This document shows, piece after piece, positions 56,043 through 63,176 of a stretch of DNA of 64,000 nucleotides. How positions within the stretch are numbered: position 1 is the first letter of the stretch; the number at the start of each line of letters is the position of its first letter. The notes below the pieces were generated by a model. The model was not told the DNA's origin. It saw only the letters and a list, made by a program, of their open reading frames with translations, and did not search any database. The translations under genes were made by a program, and so were the position numbers. The stretch lies in the NCBI GenBank assembly GCA_016845145.1, contig JAERTE010000146.1, positions 124,001 to 188,000 on the forward strand. The letters run 5' to 3'. The DNA comes from Rhodospirillaceae bacterium (GTDB taxonomy: Bacteria; Pseudomonadota; Alphaproteobacteria; Rhodospirillales; Casp-alpha2).

Positions 56043-56079
56043 ACTCCGCATTCGAACCAGCCTGTAGGGCGCGGTTTGC

Positions 56080-56108
56080 TTGACTTCCATAGGCTGTCCT
56101 CCTATGTT
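56080..56108 (+). promoter_or_regulatory. Sigma-70 promoter of the ArsR-type gene
   Basis: TTGACT (56080-56085) and TATGTT (56103-56108) are 17 bases apart, a good sigma-70 pair. The -10 box is part of the palindrome described next. Confidence 0.75.
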
Positions 56109-56124
56109 CATAGTTATGAACATA
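56103..56124. promoter_or_regulatory. Palindromic operator over the -10 box
   Basis: TATGTTCATA (56103-56112) and TATGAACATA (56115-56124) form a perfect dyad separated by two bases. It overlaps the -10 element and precedes the likely ATG 56131. Such sites are typical of autoregulated ArsR-family repressors. Confidence 0.75.
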
Positions 56125-56130
56125 GAAGAT

Positions 56131-56451
56131 ATGGACGTGGAAAAAATTCAGGCGAAGGCGGAAACCGTCAGCGATCTGATGAAGGTACTTTCTTCCAAAA
56201 ACCGGTTGATGATCCTCTGCCAGTTGGTGGATGGCGAAGCCAAGGTTGGCGATTTGGCCGGGCGTTTGGGATTGCGCGACCAGGCCATGTCACAGCAATT
56301 GGCGTTGCTTCGCAAAGACGGTTTGGTGCAGACCCGCCGCGAGGGACAGATGATTTTCTATTCCCTTGCTGATGAGAACACCAAGCGCTTGTTGGGCTCG
56401 ATCTACGAGATTTTCTGTGATGACGAGGCTGGAGACGGCCCGCGTTGCTAA
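56131..56451 (+). CDS. SqrR/BigR-like persulfide-responsive ArsR repressor
   Basis: A 106-residue winged-helix protein. Two cysteines occupy the positions of the persulfide-sensing pair in SqrR/BigR: LMILCQLVDGE in helix alpha2 and YEIFCDDEAG near the C-terminus; recognition helix RDQAMSQQLALLRKDGLVQTRREG follows the usual pattern. In SqrR these form a polysulfide bridge that lifts repression. ATG 56131 is preferred over ATG 56104 and 56116, which lie inside the operator. A further Cys is the last residue. Confidence 0.85.
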   Translation: MDVEKIQAKAETVSDLMKVLSSKNRLMILCQLVDGEAKVGDLAGRLGLRDQAMSQQLALLRKDGLVQTRREGQMIFYSLADENTKRLLGSIYEIFCDDEAGDGPRC

Positions 56452-56538
56452 CGTGGTTCTTTTAATCACGGGTTAATACGAAATCGGCCGCACTGGGGAA
56501 GCCCGGTGCGGCCGTCTCGATTTATTGCCGGGTGGCTG

Positions 56539-57606
56539 TCAGCTGCCGACCTCATTCTCCGTGTCAGACGTCATTTGCCGCGCCTGCGGATAGGTGTAGG
56601 GATATTGGGCGTAACCCCATGCCGGGTGTTGCGCGCCATAGCCAAGGTAGCGTTGGTTCATGGAGAACCCAAAGGAAGCAGCGGCCTCTCCGCTTCCCTG
56701 CGACCAATCCGATAGGCCGGCCGAGTGGCGCCAAGCCCGCAGCCTTGCCGTCTGGGCAGCTCTTGCAGCCTCCATTTCTTCGCGTGCTTGTTTCCGGGTT
56801 TCATCTAACCATGCTTTCCGGGCCTGGCGTTGGTTGTTCCGGTATTCCCGCATCGCAGTCATTTCTTTTTCACGTTCGGCGCGCCAAGTTTGATGACGCT
56901 GCTTCGCTTGGTCTCGCATGGATTTGGTGTATTCGGAAAAAACGCGGTGGCGCTCGCGCATGGTCTCGAACCTGCGTTCAACGGACATCAGGTGGGTGTT
57001 GTCCATTCGGGTTTCTGCGCCTTTTGTTGCCGCGTCGTCCGCCGCCATTTGAGCCATCGCACCGGATTGAGGTGTGGCGGCGTTGTCGTCTTTGATGGGG
57101 CCGACAACTGTTTCGGGGGCAAGGGGTTTCGTTCCAGTTGGTCGTGCTTCAGCAGTTTGTGTCGTGGCGGGTGCGATTCTATCGGTTTCGCTCGCGGTAT
57201 GCTGGATCGGCAGCAACGGTCCCTTCAGTGCATCCAGAGAAACCCAGTCCGGCAAACTTTCGTTGTTTGTTATGCCAATGCCAATGGCGCCAATCACTAG
57301 TGCAGCCGCAGCAGCCCAGGCTACTTTGCGAACAGGAAATGTTTTCTGCGATGCTGGCGGGGCGACAGTTTTGGTTTCAACGGATTTTTCCATACTCTCT
57401 TCTTCGGCGTTCGATGCCTCCGCTACCATCTCCTTGGCATCGTCAATCAGGCGCTGGCCGCGTGCGGCGCCAAAGCCTTTGACTTCACTCAGCGCTTCGG
57501 GCGTCGATGCGGCGATGTCTTCCACCGACTTAAAACCCGCGTCACGTAAAGAATCTGCGGTTTTTCCGCCGATGCCAGGCAATTCAGTAATACTCGTCTC
57601 ACTCAT
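56539..57606 (-). CDS. HhH-domain membrane protein with coiled coil and globule-like tail
   Basis: A 355-residue protein with unusual modular order: residues ~5-62 are helix-hairpin-helix repeats (LPGIGGKTADSLRDAGF; EVKGFGAARGQRLI), one transmembrane helix follows (VAWAAAAALVIGAIGIGI), then an extracytoplasmic linker, a long Arg/Glu-rich coiled coil (~210-290), and a tail with SFGFSMNQRYLGYGAQHPAWGYAQYPYTYP. The tail resembles the sulfur-globule MSFS/YG-rich regions. It may tether globules to the membrane, with the HhH part binding DNA or protein inside. I do not know a named family. Confidence 0.75.
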   Translation of the reverse strand: MSETSITELPGIGGKTADSLRDAGFKSVEDIAASTPEALSEVKGFGAARGQRLIDDAKEMVAEASNAEEESMEKSVETKTVAPPASQKTFPVRKVAWAAAAALVIGAIGIGITNNESLPDWVSLDALKGPLLPIQHTASETDRIAPATTQTAEARPTGTKPLAPETVVGPIKDDNAATPQSGAMAQMAADDAATKGAETRMDNTHLMSVERRFETMRERHRVFSEYTKSMRDQAKQRHQTWRAEREKEMTAMREYRNNQRQARKAWLDETRKQAREEMEAARAAQTARLRAWRHSAGLSDWSQGSGEAAASFGFSMNQRYLGYGAQHPAWGYAQYPYTYPQARQMTSDTENEVGS

Positions 57607-57908
57607 AACATAAGCCCTTCCTCATTGATCCGCCGAATGCGGGGGTTCGATCCTTTGGAATATAATTATTTGCGAATATACAAAGATTTGCAAATAAGTC
57701 AACAAAGACAAATAACGGAAGTACGGTCATGAAGATGATCATTTGCTTCGATACAGATATCGCCGGGACACGTCCTAGCCGCGGGTTCGTATCGAAAGAA
57801 TGAATAGGCCGACAATGACGAAACCGCGCACCGAAGAAAGGCCACTTAGTCGCACTTCCCTTGATCTCGCTATCAGATCAGGGAAACGAAAGGGCCTTAC
57901 AGGAAAGA
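57607..57908. other. Upstream region of the HhH-membrane gene and end of response-regulator gene
   Basis: Contains TATTTGCGAATA (57667-57678) and the perfect palindrome ATTTGCAAAT (57686-57695), 18 bases centre to centre, which may be operator half-sites. No protein gene is supported. Confidence 0.4.
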
Positions 57909-58613
57909 TTAAATCTCGGTTTCGGCTCTCACTATCCGATACCCCGTACCAGTAACGGTTTCGATCAGTCCTTTGCCGAGTTTCTTGCGCACGCGGCTGA
58001 CCAGGATGTCGACGGCGCGGAAATTCAGGGGACCGTCCCCGCTGGATACGGCATCGACAATCTCGTCACGGGTGACCGCCTTTCCCTGCGCGTGATGGAG
58101 TGCCACCGTCAAGGCAAACTCGGCAGGCGTCAGATCGAACACGGTACCATCGGTAGCGATCACCTCCCGGCGCTCAATATCTAACTTGTGCTCTCCCAGT
58201 TGATGGAGACTTCCTTGGCCGTCATCGGCCTCTGTGGCACGACGAATCACGGCGCGCAGGCGCGCGGCCAGTTCTTTCGGTTCGACCGGCTTAGTCAAGT
58301 AGTCGTCGGCGCCGACATCGAAACTGGCGAGTTTGTCTTCAAGTTCCTCACGCGCCGTCACAACAACGATTGGGAGCTTGGAGCGGGCGCGCAGTTTCCT
58401 GGCCAGAACGATCCCGTCTTCATCCGGCAGGCCCAGATCCAGGACCACGGCATCGAAATCATGCGCTTCGACGGTTTGGAAAAACTCCTCGCCGGAGGGA
58501 AGCACGGAAACGTCAAAGCCCTCAACGGCCAAAGTTTGGCGAAGAAAATTCGACTGCCAGATGTCATCTTCAACAACAAGAATACGTTCTTTCGACACCG
58601 AACTCGTCCTCAT
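57909..58613 (-). CDS. OmpR-family response regulator
   Basis: A 234-residue two-domain regulator. The receiver has the acidic pair VVEDD, phosphoacceptor VVLDLGLPDEDG (Asp near 60), VVTAR and TKPVEP. The C-terminal winged helix (LTPAEFALTVALHHAQGKAVTRDEIVD; RAVDILVSRVRKKLG) binds DNA. Start at 58613 is one option; an ATG farther upstream at 58646 is possible. No histidine kinase is adjacent; the IS6 element lies 52 bases upstream and may have removed the partner or promoter. Confidence 0.9.
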   Translation of the reverse strand: MRTSSVSKERILVVEDDIWQSNFLRQTLAVEGFDVSVLPSGEEFFQTVEAHDFDAVVLDLGLPDEDGIVLARKLRARSKLPIVVVTAREELEDKLASFDVGADDYLTKPVEPKELAARLRAVIRRATEADDGQGSLHQLGEHKLDIERREVIATDGTVFDLTPAEFALTVALHHAQGKAVTRDEIVDAVSSGDGPLNFRAVDILVSRVRKKLGKGLIETVTGTGYRIVRAETEI

Positions 58614-58665
58614 ACCGAATTCTCTCGGCAGCATCGCTGCGATTCCGTCCAAAGTAGAGTACGGC

Positions 58666-59467
58666 GGCATTGTCACGTTAACGGTGTGAAACTGAATGGT
58701 GGCTATAGTCGGCACCGAAATGTCATGCGGCCACAGCGTCGGACCAAGATTTCAGCACGTCGCTCCGGAATTCCTTCATGGTCATTCGGGAGATGAGATG
58801 GCGCTGAGTATTGAAGTGGTTATAGAAGGCGGTGAATGTTGAGAGAAAACGCTGTGCAGATTTTGCTGATTTGAAGCGCTGCAGTTTTCGCTCTCGCCGT
58901 CGAGTTGGCTGATGCGAGTTTTCCGCACGATTGTTCAAGCGCTTTCCGACTAGATGACACGAACTTGGCAAAATGTCTTTAGCGGCCGACATTGTTGCCC
59001 GCCATTTGTCTGTGACGACCACATCCGGCGCAACCTGATGTTTTTTAGTCACGTGTCGAAGAAACTTAGTAGCAGCCGCTTTGTTGCGGCGCGACTGAAG
59101 CAAGATATCCAGCACCTCACCTTCATCATCAACCGCGCGCCAGAGATAGAACTGCTTGCCACCAATCTTCAGAAATACTTCGTCGATGTGCCAAGTGGAA
59201 CTAGGCTTCGGTCGAATGTGTCGTAGCCGTCGTGCATATGATCTGCCGAACTTACTCACCCAGCGGCGAATCGTTTCGTATGAGACGTCGATACCACGCT
59301 CGGCCAATAGATCCTCCACATCTCGATAGCTCAGTGAAAACCGGAAATAAAGCCAGACTGCATGCTGAATAATCGTTGGTGGGAACCTGTGGCGGCTATA
59401 CGAGATGTTTGTCATTCCACGAAAATATCATACGAGCTCATAGTAAGCCTGTTAACGTGACAATGCC
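58666..59467. mobile_element. IS6-family insertion sequence (802 bp)
   Basis: Terminal inverted repeats GGCATTGTCACGTTAAC (58666-58682) and its complement at 59451-59467 are identical over 17 bases and bracket one transposase gene. The size is normal for IS6/IS26-type elements. The 8 bases outside each end differ (AGTACGGC left, ATCGGAAG right), so no target duplication is seen, which suggests an IS-mediated deletion or rearrangement after insertion. Confidence 0.92.
58723..59415 (-). CDS. IS6-family transposase
   Basis: A 230-residue DDE transposase. The N-terminal helix-turn-helix region (YRDVEDLLAERGIDVSYETIRRW) and catalytic residues TWHIDEVFLKI, VVVTDKWRATM and NNRAENSHQPTRRRERKLQRF are typical of the IS6 family. 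It is intact and could be active. Confidence 0.95.
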   Translation of the reverse strand: MTNISYSRHRFPPTIIQHAVWLYFRFSLSYRDVEDLLAERGIDVSYETIRRWVSKFGRSYARRLRHIRPKPSSTWHIDEVFLKIGGKQFYLWRAVDDEGEVLDILLQSRRNKAAATKFLRHVTKKHQVAPDVVVTDKWRATMSAAKDILPSSCHLVGKRLNNRAENSHQPTRRRERKLQRFKSAKSAQRFLSTFTAFYNHFNTQRHLISRMTMKEFRSDVLKSWSDAVAA

Positions 59468-59531
59468 ATCGGAAGTTGCGCGTGTCATCACCGGTGCGCG
59501 CTGGTCGGGCCCGAGGTTCTTTGGGCTATGA
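59468..59531 (+). pseudogene. C-terminal remnant of a DUF2924 gene truncated by the IS
   Basis: Directly after the right IS end, the frame SEVARVITGARWSGPRFFGL runs to TGA, matching the last 20 residues of the intact DUF2924 protein at 62733-63176 (SEIARVITGTRWSGPRFFGL). The remainder of the gene is missing. ATGA overlap with the recombinase start is preserved, as in the intact cassette. Confidence 0.9.
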
Positions 59532-61117
59532 GCAAACGTATCCGATGCGCCATCTACACCCGCAAATCTACCGAAGAGGGGCTGGAGCAGGACTTCAATT
59601 CTCTCGATGCCCAGCGCGAAGCTTGCGAGGCATTCATTCAATCCCAACGTGGACTCGGCTGGGTCGCCCAAAAAAAGCGTTATGACGATGGCGGCATCTC
59701 CGGTGGGACCATGGAGCGCCCAGCTTTGCTGGAGTTGCTTGCGGACATTGAGGCCGGCAAAGTCGACCTCGTCGTCGTTTACAAGGTCGACCGATTGACG
59801 CGTTCTTTGATGGACTTCTCGAAGATCATCGAGACCTTCGATGCCAAGGAGGTGTCCTTCGTCTCCGTCACCCAGCAGTTCAACACCGCCAACTCAATGG
59901 GACGGCTCACCCTCAATGTGCTGCTGTCTTTTGCCCAATTCGAGCGCGAAGTAACGGCCGAGCGCATCCGAGACAAGATCGCGGCGTCGAAGAAGAAGGG
60001 GATGTGGATGGGGGGATTGCCGCCGCTTGGCTACGATGCCGTCGACAAGAAGCTGGTCGTCAATGCTGCGGAAGCGAAGACCGTGCGGTTCCTGTTCGAC
60101 AACTACCTCAAACTCGGATCGATCCGGAAGCTGAAGGCCGTTGCGGACCGCGAGGGGATCGTCACCAAACGCCGACAGTACGATGGCCGAACCGCCGGTG
60201 CCAAACCGTTCACACGGGGGCATCTCGCGCAGTTGCTGAAGAACCCGATCTACGTCGGCGATGTGATGCATCGGGGAAAGGTTTATGCCGGTCAACACGA
60301 CGGTATCGTGACGCGCGAGACTTGGGACGCGGTTCAAAGTATGCTCAATGGAAACGCTCGGAAACGATGGAGTCCTACCAACAAGGATCATCGATGCCTG
60401 CTGACGGGGCTGATCTATGACGAGACTGGTGACCGACTGACATCGACATATGCCAGCAAGAAGGGCCGGCGCTACCGATATTACATCTCGAGCCGTCTCG
60501 TTGGCGAGCCGAATGCAAAAGACGGCTGGCGGCTGGCTGCTGACGAGATCGAACGAGCGGTCATGGATGGTGTTATTGCCTTCCTCGCCGATCATGCGCG
60601 AACTGCCGTAGCCGCGGTTCATGAGGATGCTGAAGAGAAGATTCGAACACTGTTGCACAAGATCGTGGTCGCGCCAGGAAACCTGCGCATTGAAATCTCA
60701 AAATCGGGATTGTCCGATCTGACCGATATCGAGCCTGGAGCCGTGCAGTCTCATGTTGTCGATCTGCCGTTCACCATACGACGCCGTGGCGTCGAGAACA
60801 GGATCGTCATACCGGGTTCCGGCAAACCTCTGGCCCCCGACGCCGACTTGATCAAGGTCGTCGCGACTGCGCGCGCGTGGTTTACGAGTCTCGCGACGGG
60901 TGAAGCCGAAACGATCAAGGATATTGCCCAAACCGAAGATGTTGATCCGGGGGATGTCAGCCGATTCTTGCCGCTCGCCTTCCTGGCGCCGGATATCGTC
61001 GAGGCGATTCTGGACGGCAAACAACCTGTCGAATTGACGGCCGAGAAACTGAAACGTCTCCGCTCTCTGCCGTATTCGTGGGAAGATCAGCGGAAAGTGC
61101 TCGGCTCTTGCGCCTGA
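59528..61117 (+). CDS. Large serine recombinase (copy 1)
   Basis: A 529-residue site-specific recombinase. The N-terminal resolvase domain carries YTRKSTEEGLEQDFNSLDAQ with the nucleophilic Ser, YDDGGISGGTMERPAL, KVDRLTRSLMDF and the AQFEREVTAERIRDKIAAS helix. The recombinase domain and zinc-less C-terminal region follow. Copy 2 at 63173 has about 80% identical residues in the shared part by eye. In the intact cassette such genes follow DUF3489 and DUF2924 genes. Confidence 0.95.
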   Translation: MSKRIRCAIYTRKSTEEGLEQDFNSLDAQREACEAFIQSQRGLGWVAQKKRYDDGGISGGTMERPALLELLADIEAGKVDLVVVYKVDRLTRSLMDFSKIIETFDAKEVSFVSVTQQFNTANSMGRLTLNVLLSFAQFEREVTAERIRDKIAASKKKGMWMGGLPPLGYDAVDKKLVVNAAEAKTVRFLFDNYLKLGSIRKLKAVADREGIVTKRRQYDGRTAGAKPFTRGHLAQLLKNPIYVGDVMHRGKVYAGQHDGIVTRETWDAVQSMLNGNARKRWSPTNKDHRCLLTGLIYDETGDRLTSTYASKKGRRYRYYISSRLVGEPNAKDGWRLAADEIERAVMDGVIAFLADHARTAVAAVHEDAEEKIRTLLHKIVVAPGNLRIEISKSGLSDLTDIEPGAVQSHVVDLPFTIRRRGVENRIVIPGSGKPLAPDADLIKVVATARAWFTSLATGEAETIKDIAQTEDVDPGDVSRFLPLAFLAPDIVEAILDGKQPVELTAEKLKRLRSLPYSWEDQRKVLGSCA

Positions 61118-61307
61118 AATCCGCAGAAAACAGCCACGGAATGGTGACGGAAAATGCGAAACAGAGACTTTTGGCGAAAGCCGCCCGAAATGGTGCTGAG
61201 ACACCGTCTCTCGGCAGCGCATATCGCCCAGACCCCGTCGGAAACCCGCAGAATTCCGCCGTTATTCTCTACGTCATGGAATGGTGGTCGGTTCGCACCT
61301 GGGTGCG

Positions 61308-61343
61308 TGGTGGGGCTAGTAGGACTCGAACTCGCAACCAGAG
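61308..61343 (-). other. tRNA 3'-end-like remnant
   Basis: The reverse strand reads a T-loop-like TTCGAGT followed by CCTAC and a GC-rich acceptor end TAGCCCCACCA. The 5' half of the T stem (GCGAG) does not pair properly with CCTAC and no D or anticodon arm is present, so this is not a functional tRNA. It may be an attachment-site relic. Confidence 0.35.
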
Positions 61344-61471
61344 ACGAATTAACCTATTGATTTTATTGAAATAATTAGAAGAAGCTTGGTTGGTGAGCCA
61401 ATTGATCAAAAAGGATTAGCTATTCTTTCGGGAAAAATATTTGAAGCAGGATGACTTTAATTGGAAAATTG

Positions 61472-61508
61472 TACGTAATTATGTTATTATTACGTATATA
61501 ACGTAATT
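61472..61508. promoter_or_regulatory. Repeated operator-like motif upstream of MNT gene
   Basis: TACGTAAT (61472-61479) and ATTACGTA (61489-61496) form a perfect inverted repeat, and ACGTAATT recurs at 61501-61508, just before the ATG at 61521. It is likely to be the autoregulatory operator of the toxin-antitoxin pair. Confidence 0.6.
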
Positions 61509-61520
61509 TGAGTTTAGACC

Positions 61521-61940
61521 ATGCCCCTGACACTCAACGTCGACCCACCGCATGTAACGGCCATTAAGCTGCACGCCAAGAAGACAGGCATGAGCGCGTC
61601 GCGCCTTGTCACCCAATTCATCGATGGCCTGACAACAGAAACGCCACCGCCCTCCCTCGGTGTTGTCATAAAACAGCTGCGGGCCAGTCGTGACAAGTTG
61701 ATCGCCATGGGGCTCTTAAATGTCGCTGTCTTCGGTTCTGTTGCCCGTGGAGAAGAGGCGCCGGGAAGCGATATAGATTTGATGGTGAAGGTTTCGGAAG
61801 ATATGAGCGCCTTTCGTCTGGCGGGCCTTCAGTTTGACTTGCGGGAAATCCTTGGCGCCCCGGTCGAGCTTGTAACATTGCAAGAATTCAATGAGGGTTT
61901 TGATCGTTCCGTGCAGCAGGAGGTGGTCATTGCCTACTGA
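61521..61940 (+). CDS. MNT-type nucleotidyltransferase antitoxin with RHH-like N-terminus
   Basis: A 139-residue protein. The N-terminal ~45 residues (NVDPPHVTAIKLHAKKTGMSASRLVTQFIDG) resemble a ribbon-helix-helix DNA-binding segment; the rest is a minimal nucleotidyltransferase with VFGSVARGEEAPGSDIDLMV (GSxxRGE, DxD). In MNT-HEPN systems the MNT antitoxin AMPylates or neutralises the HEPN toxin. The fused DNA-binding part would provide autoregulation. No strong ribosome-binding site is seen. Confidence 0.88.
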   Translation: MPLTLNVDPPHVTAIKLHAKKTGMSASRLVTQFIDGLTTETPPPSLGVVIKQLRASRDKLIAMGLLNVAVFGSVARGEEAPGSDIDLMVKVSEDMSAFRLAGLQFDLREILGAPVELVTLQEFNEGFDRSVQQEVVIAY

Positions 61941-62325
61941 GCGACCGGCCCAGCGGATTCATGATATTCTGGCGAATATTGCCTCAATTGAAGACTATAC
62001 GGACGGGCTATCGGAAGCGGATTTTTCCAGTAACCGTATGGTTGTTGATGCGGTCGAACGATGTCTGGAGCGGATTGCCGAAGCTGCCAGAAAACTTGGC
62101 GATCAATTCGATTCTGTTGTCCCAGATGAAGTCGATCTTCATGCCATCCGCCAATTCGGTAGTGTGCTCCGGCACGACTATGATGCCGTAGATACGAGGA
62201 TTCTCTGGAATGTCGTTGCGATAGAGCTGCCGAAATTGAAGTCTGCATTTAAGACCCTGGAAGCGGAGCACCCGATTCCAAAGAAAGAAACCGACGCCGG
62301 ATTTGATCCATTTTCAGACCTATAA
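61930..62325 (+). CDS. HEPN-domain (DUF86/HepT-like) toxin
   Basis: A 131-residue helical protein. The start is TTG 61930, supported by AGGAGG 6 bases upstream; it overlaps the MNT stop by 11 bases. The active-site region reads FGSVLRHDYDAVD, so the His-x-Tyr is kept, but the usual Arg of the Rx4-6H motif is shifted or replaced by Gly. This variant occurs in some DUF86 proteins. RNase activity is plausible but not certain. Confidence 0.85.
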   Translation: MPTERPAQRIHDILANIASIEDYTDGLSEADFSSNRMVVDAVERCLERIAEAARKLGDQFDSVVPDEVDLHAIRQFGSVLRHDYDAVDTRILWNVVAIELPKLKSAFKTLEAEHPIPKKETDAGFDPFSDL

Positions 62326-62427
62326 ATCCCCGAAAATAAATCCGCTCATTTACGCTCTTTCCACTGGACTACTGCCGCCAACAGAGCGGTACTGTGGACG
62401 TGCGGTGACACCGTTATTTGACCTCCT

Positions 62428-62500
62428 CGCCACCGTCAGCCCGGCCCAGGCCAATGCCTCGCCGGGCCTGGGCGATGGCGGCGCCGGCATCGGGCTGGCG
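62428..62500 (+). repeat. GC-rich hairpin before DUF3489 gene
   Basis: GCCCAGGC and GCCTGGGC lie about 14 bases apart within the GC-rich stretch upstream of DUF3489, and further GCGCC/GGCGC arms follow. It may end the HEPN transcript or be part of the cassette leader; GGAGG for the DUF3489 start lies at its end. Confidence 0.4.
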
Positions 62501-62520
62501 CCATTGATACGGAGGCAATT

Positions 62521-62736
62521 ATGTCTATGAAAATGACGAAGTCAGGCACGATCCTAAAGTTTGTCAGCCGTCAATCCGGCGCGACATTAGCGCAACTGGT
62601 GAAGGCGACGGGCTGGAAAGCACCCAGTGTCCACGCCGGTCTTACCGGGCTACGAAAGCAAGGTCACGAGATCGCGCGCAACAGAAACGGAAAAGGCATC
62701 ACTGTTTACAGCATTGCTGATGGTGAACCGAAATGA
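62521..62736 (+). CDS. DUF3489-type small winged-helix-like protein
   Basis: A 71-residue protein (FVSRQSGATLAQLVKATGWKAPSVHAGLTGLRKQGHEIARN) with the DUF3489 pattern of a helix-turn-helix. GGAGG precedes the ATG. It is the first gene of a conserved DUF3489-DUF2924-recombinase cassette and overlaps DUF2924 by ATGA. Probably controls cassette expression. Confidence 0.85.
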   Translation: MSMKMTKSGTILKFVSRQSGATLAQLVKATGWKAPSVHAGLTGLRKQGHEIARNRNGKGITVYSIADGEPK

Positions 62737-63176
62737 TCGGCGACATTGATCAAAAGCAGATTGCCGCGGAACTCGCCGCGATTTCGGAACGCTCCCGAGA
62801 GGCGTTGGTTAAAGATTGGAGATTGGCGCATAAGATATCTCCTCCCAAGGGGATCAGTCGGCGATTGCTGGAATACAGCGCCGCCTATCATCTGCAAGTA
62901 AAAGCTCTCGGAGGCTTAAAGCCGACGGTGCGCCGTAAGCTCCGCCACGCAACGGGTCAAACCGAAAGATCCGGCGATGCCACCATCACCTCCAAAAAAT
63001 CCCAACGATTATCCTCTGGAACCCGATTGCTTCGCGAGTGGAATGGTCGAACATATACAGTCGAAGCCGTCGACAACGGCTTTCTGTATGATGGTGTAAT
63101 CCATAAGTCGTTATCTGAGATCGCGCGGGTCATCACCGGAACGCGTTGGTCGGGGCCGAGGTTTTTCGGGCTATGA
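62733..63176 (+). CDS. DUF2924-family protein
   Basis: A 147-residue basic protein with REALVKDWRLAHKISPPKGISRRLLEYSAAYHLQ at the N-terminus and the C-terminal GTRLLREWNGRTYTVEAVDNGFLYDGVIHKSLSEIARVITGTRWSGPRFFGL region, known as DUF2924 and always paired with recombinases. It may be a recombination directionality or DNA-binding factor; function unproven. The last 20 residues match the IS-truncated remnant at 59468. Confidence 0.88.
   Translation: MIGDIDQKQIAAELAAISERSREALVKDWRLAHKISPPKGISRRLLEYSAAYHLQVKALGGLKPTVRRKLRHATGQTERSGDATITSKKSQRLSSGTRLLREWNGRTYTVEAVDNGFLYDGVIHKSLSEIARVITGTRWSGPRFFGL

Larger units (their letters stand above)
61118..61520. other. Intergenic region between recombinase and MNT-HEPN pair
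   Basis: The first ~150 bases are GC-rich without a gene. A tRNA-3'-end-like remnant lies at 61308-61343. From 61350 the sequence becomes AT-rich with the repeat TAACCTATTGATTTTA and the operator-like repeats before the MNT gene. Confidence 0.5.

Noticed and set aside
58658-59475. 8-bp target duplication of the IS
   Set aside because: The flanking octamers AGTACGGC and ATCGGAAG are not the same.
61308-61343. Functional tRNA on the minus strand
   Set aside because: Only a T-loop-like and acceptor-like end is present; stem pairing fails and no anticodon arm is found.
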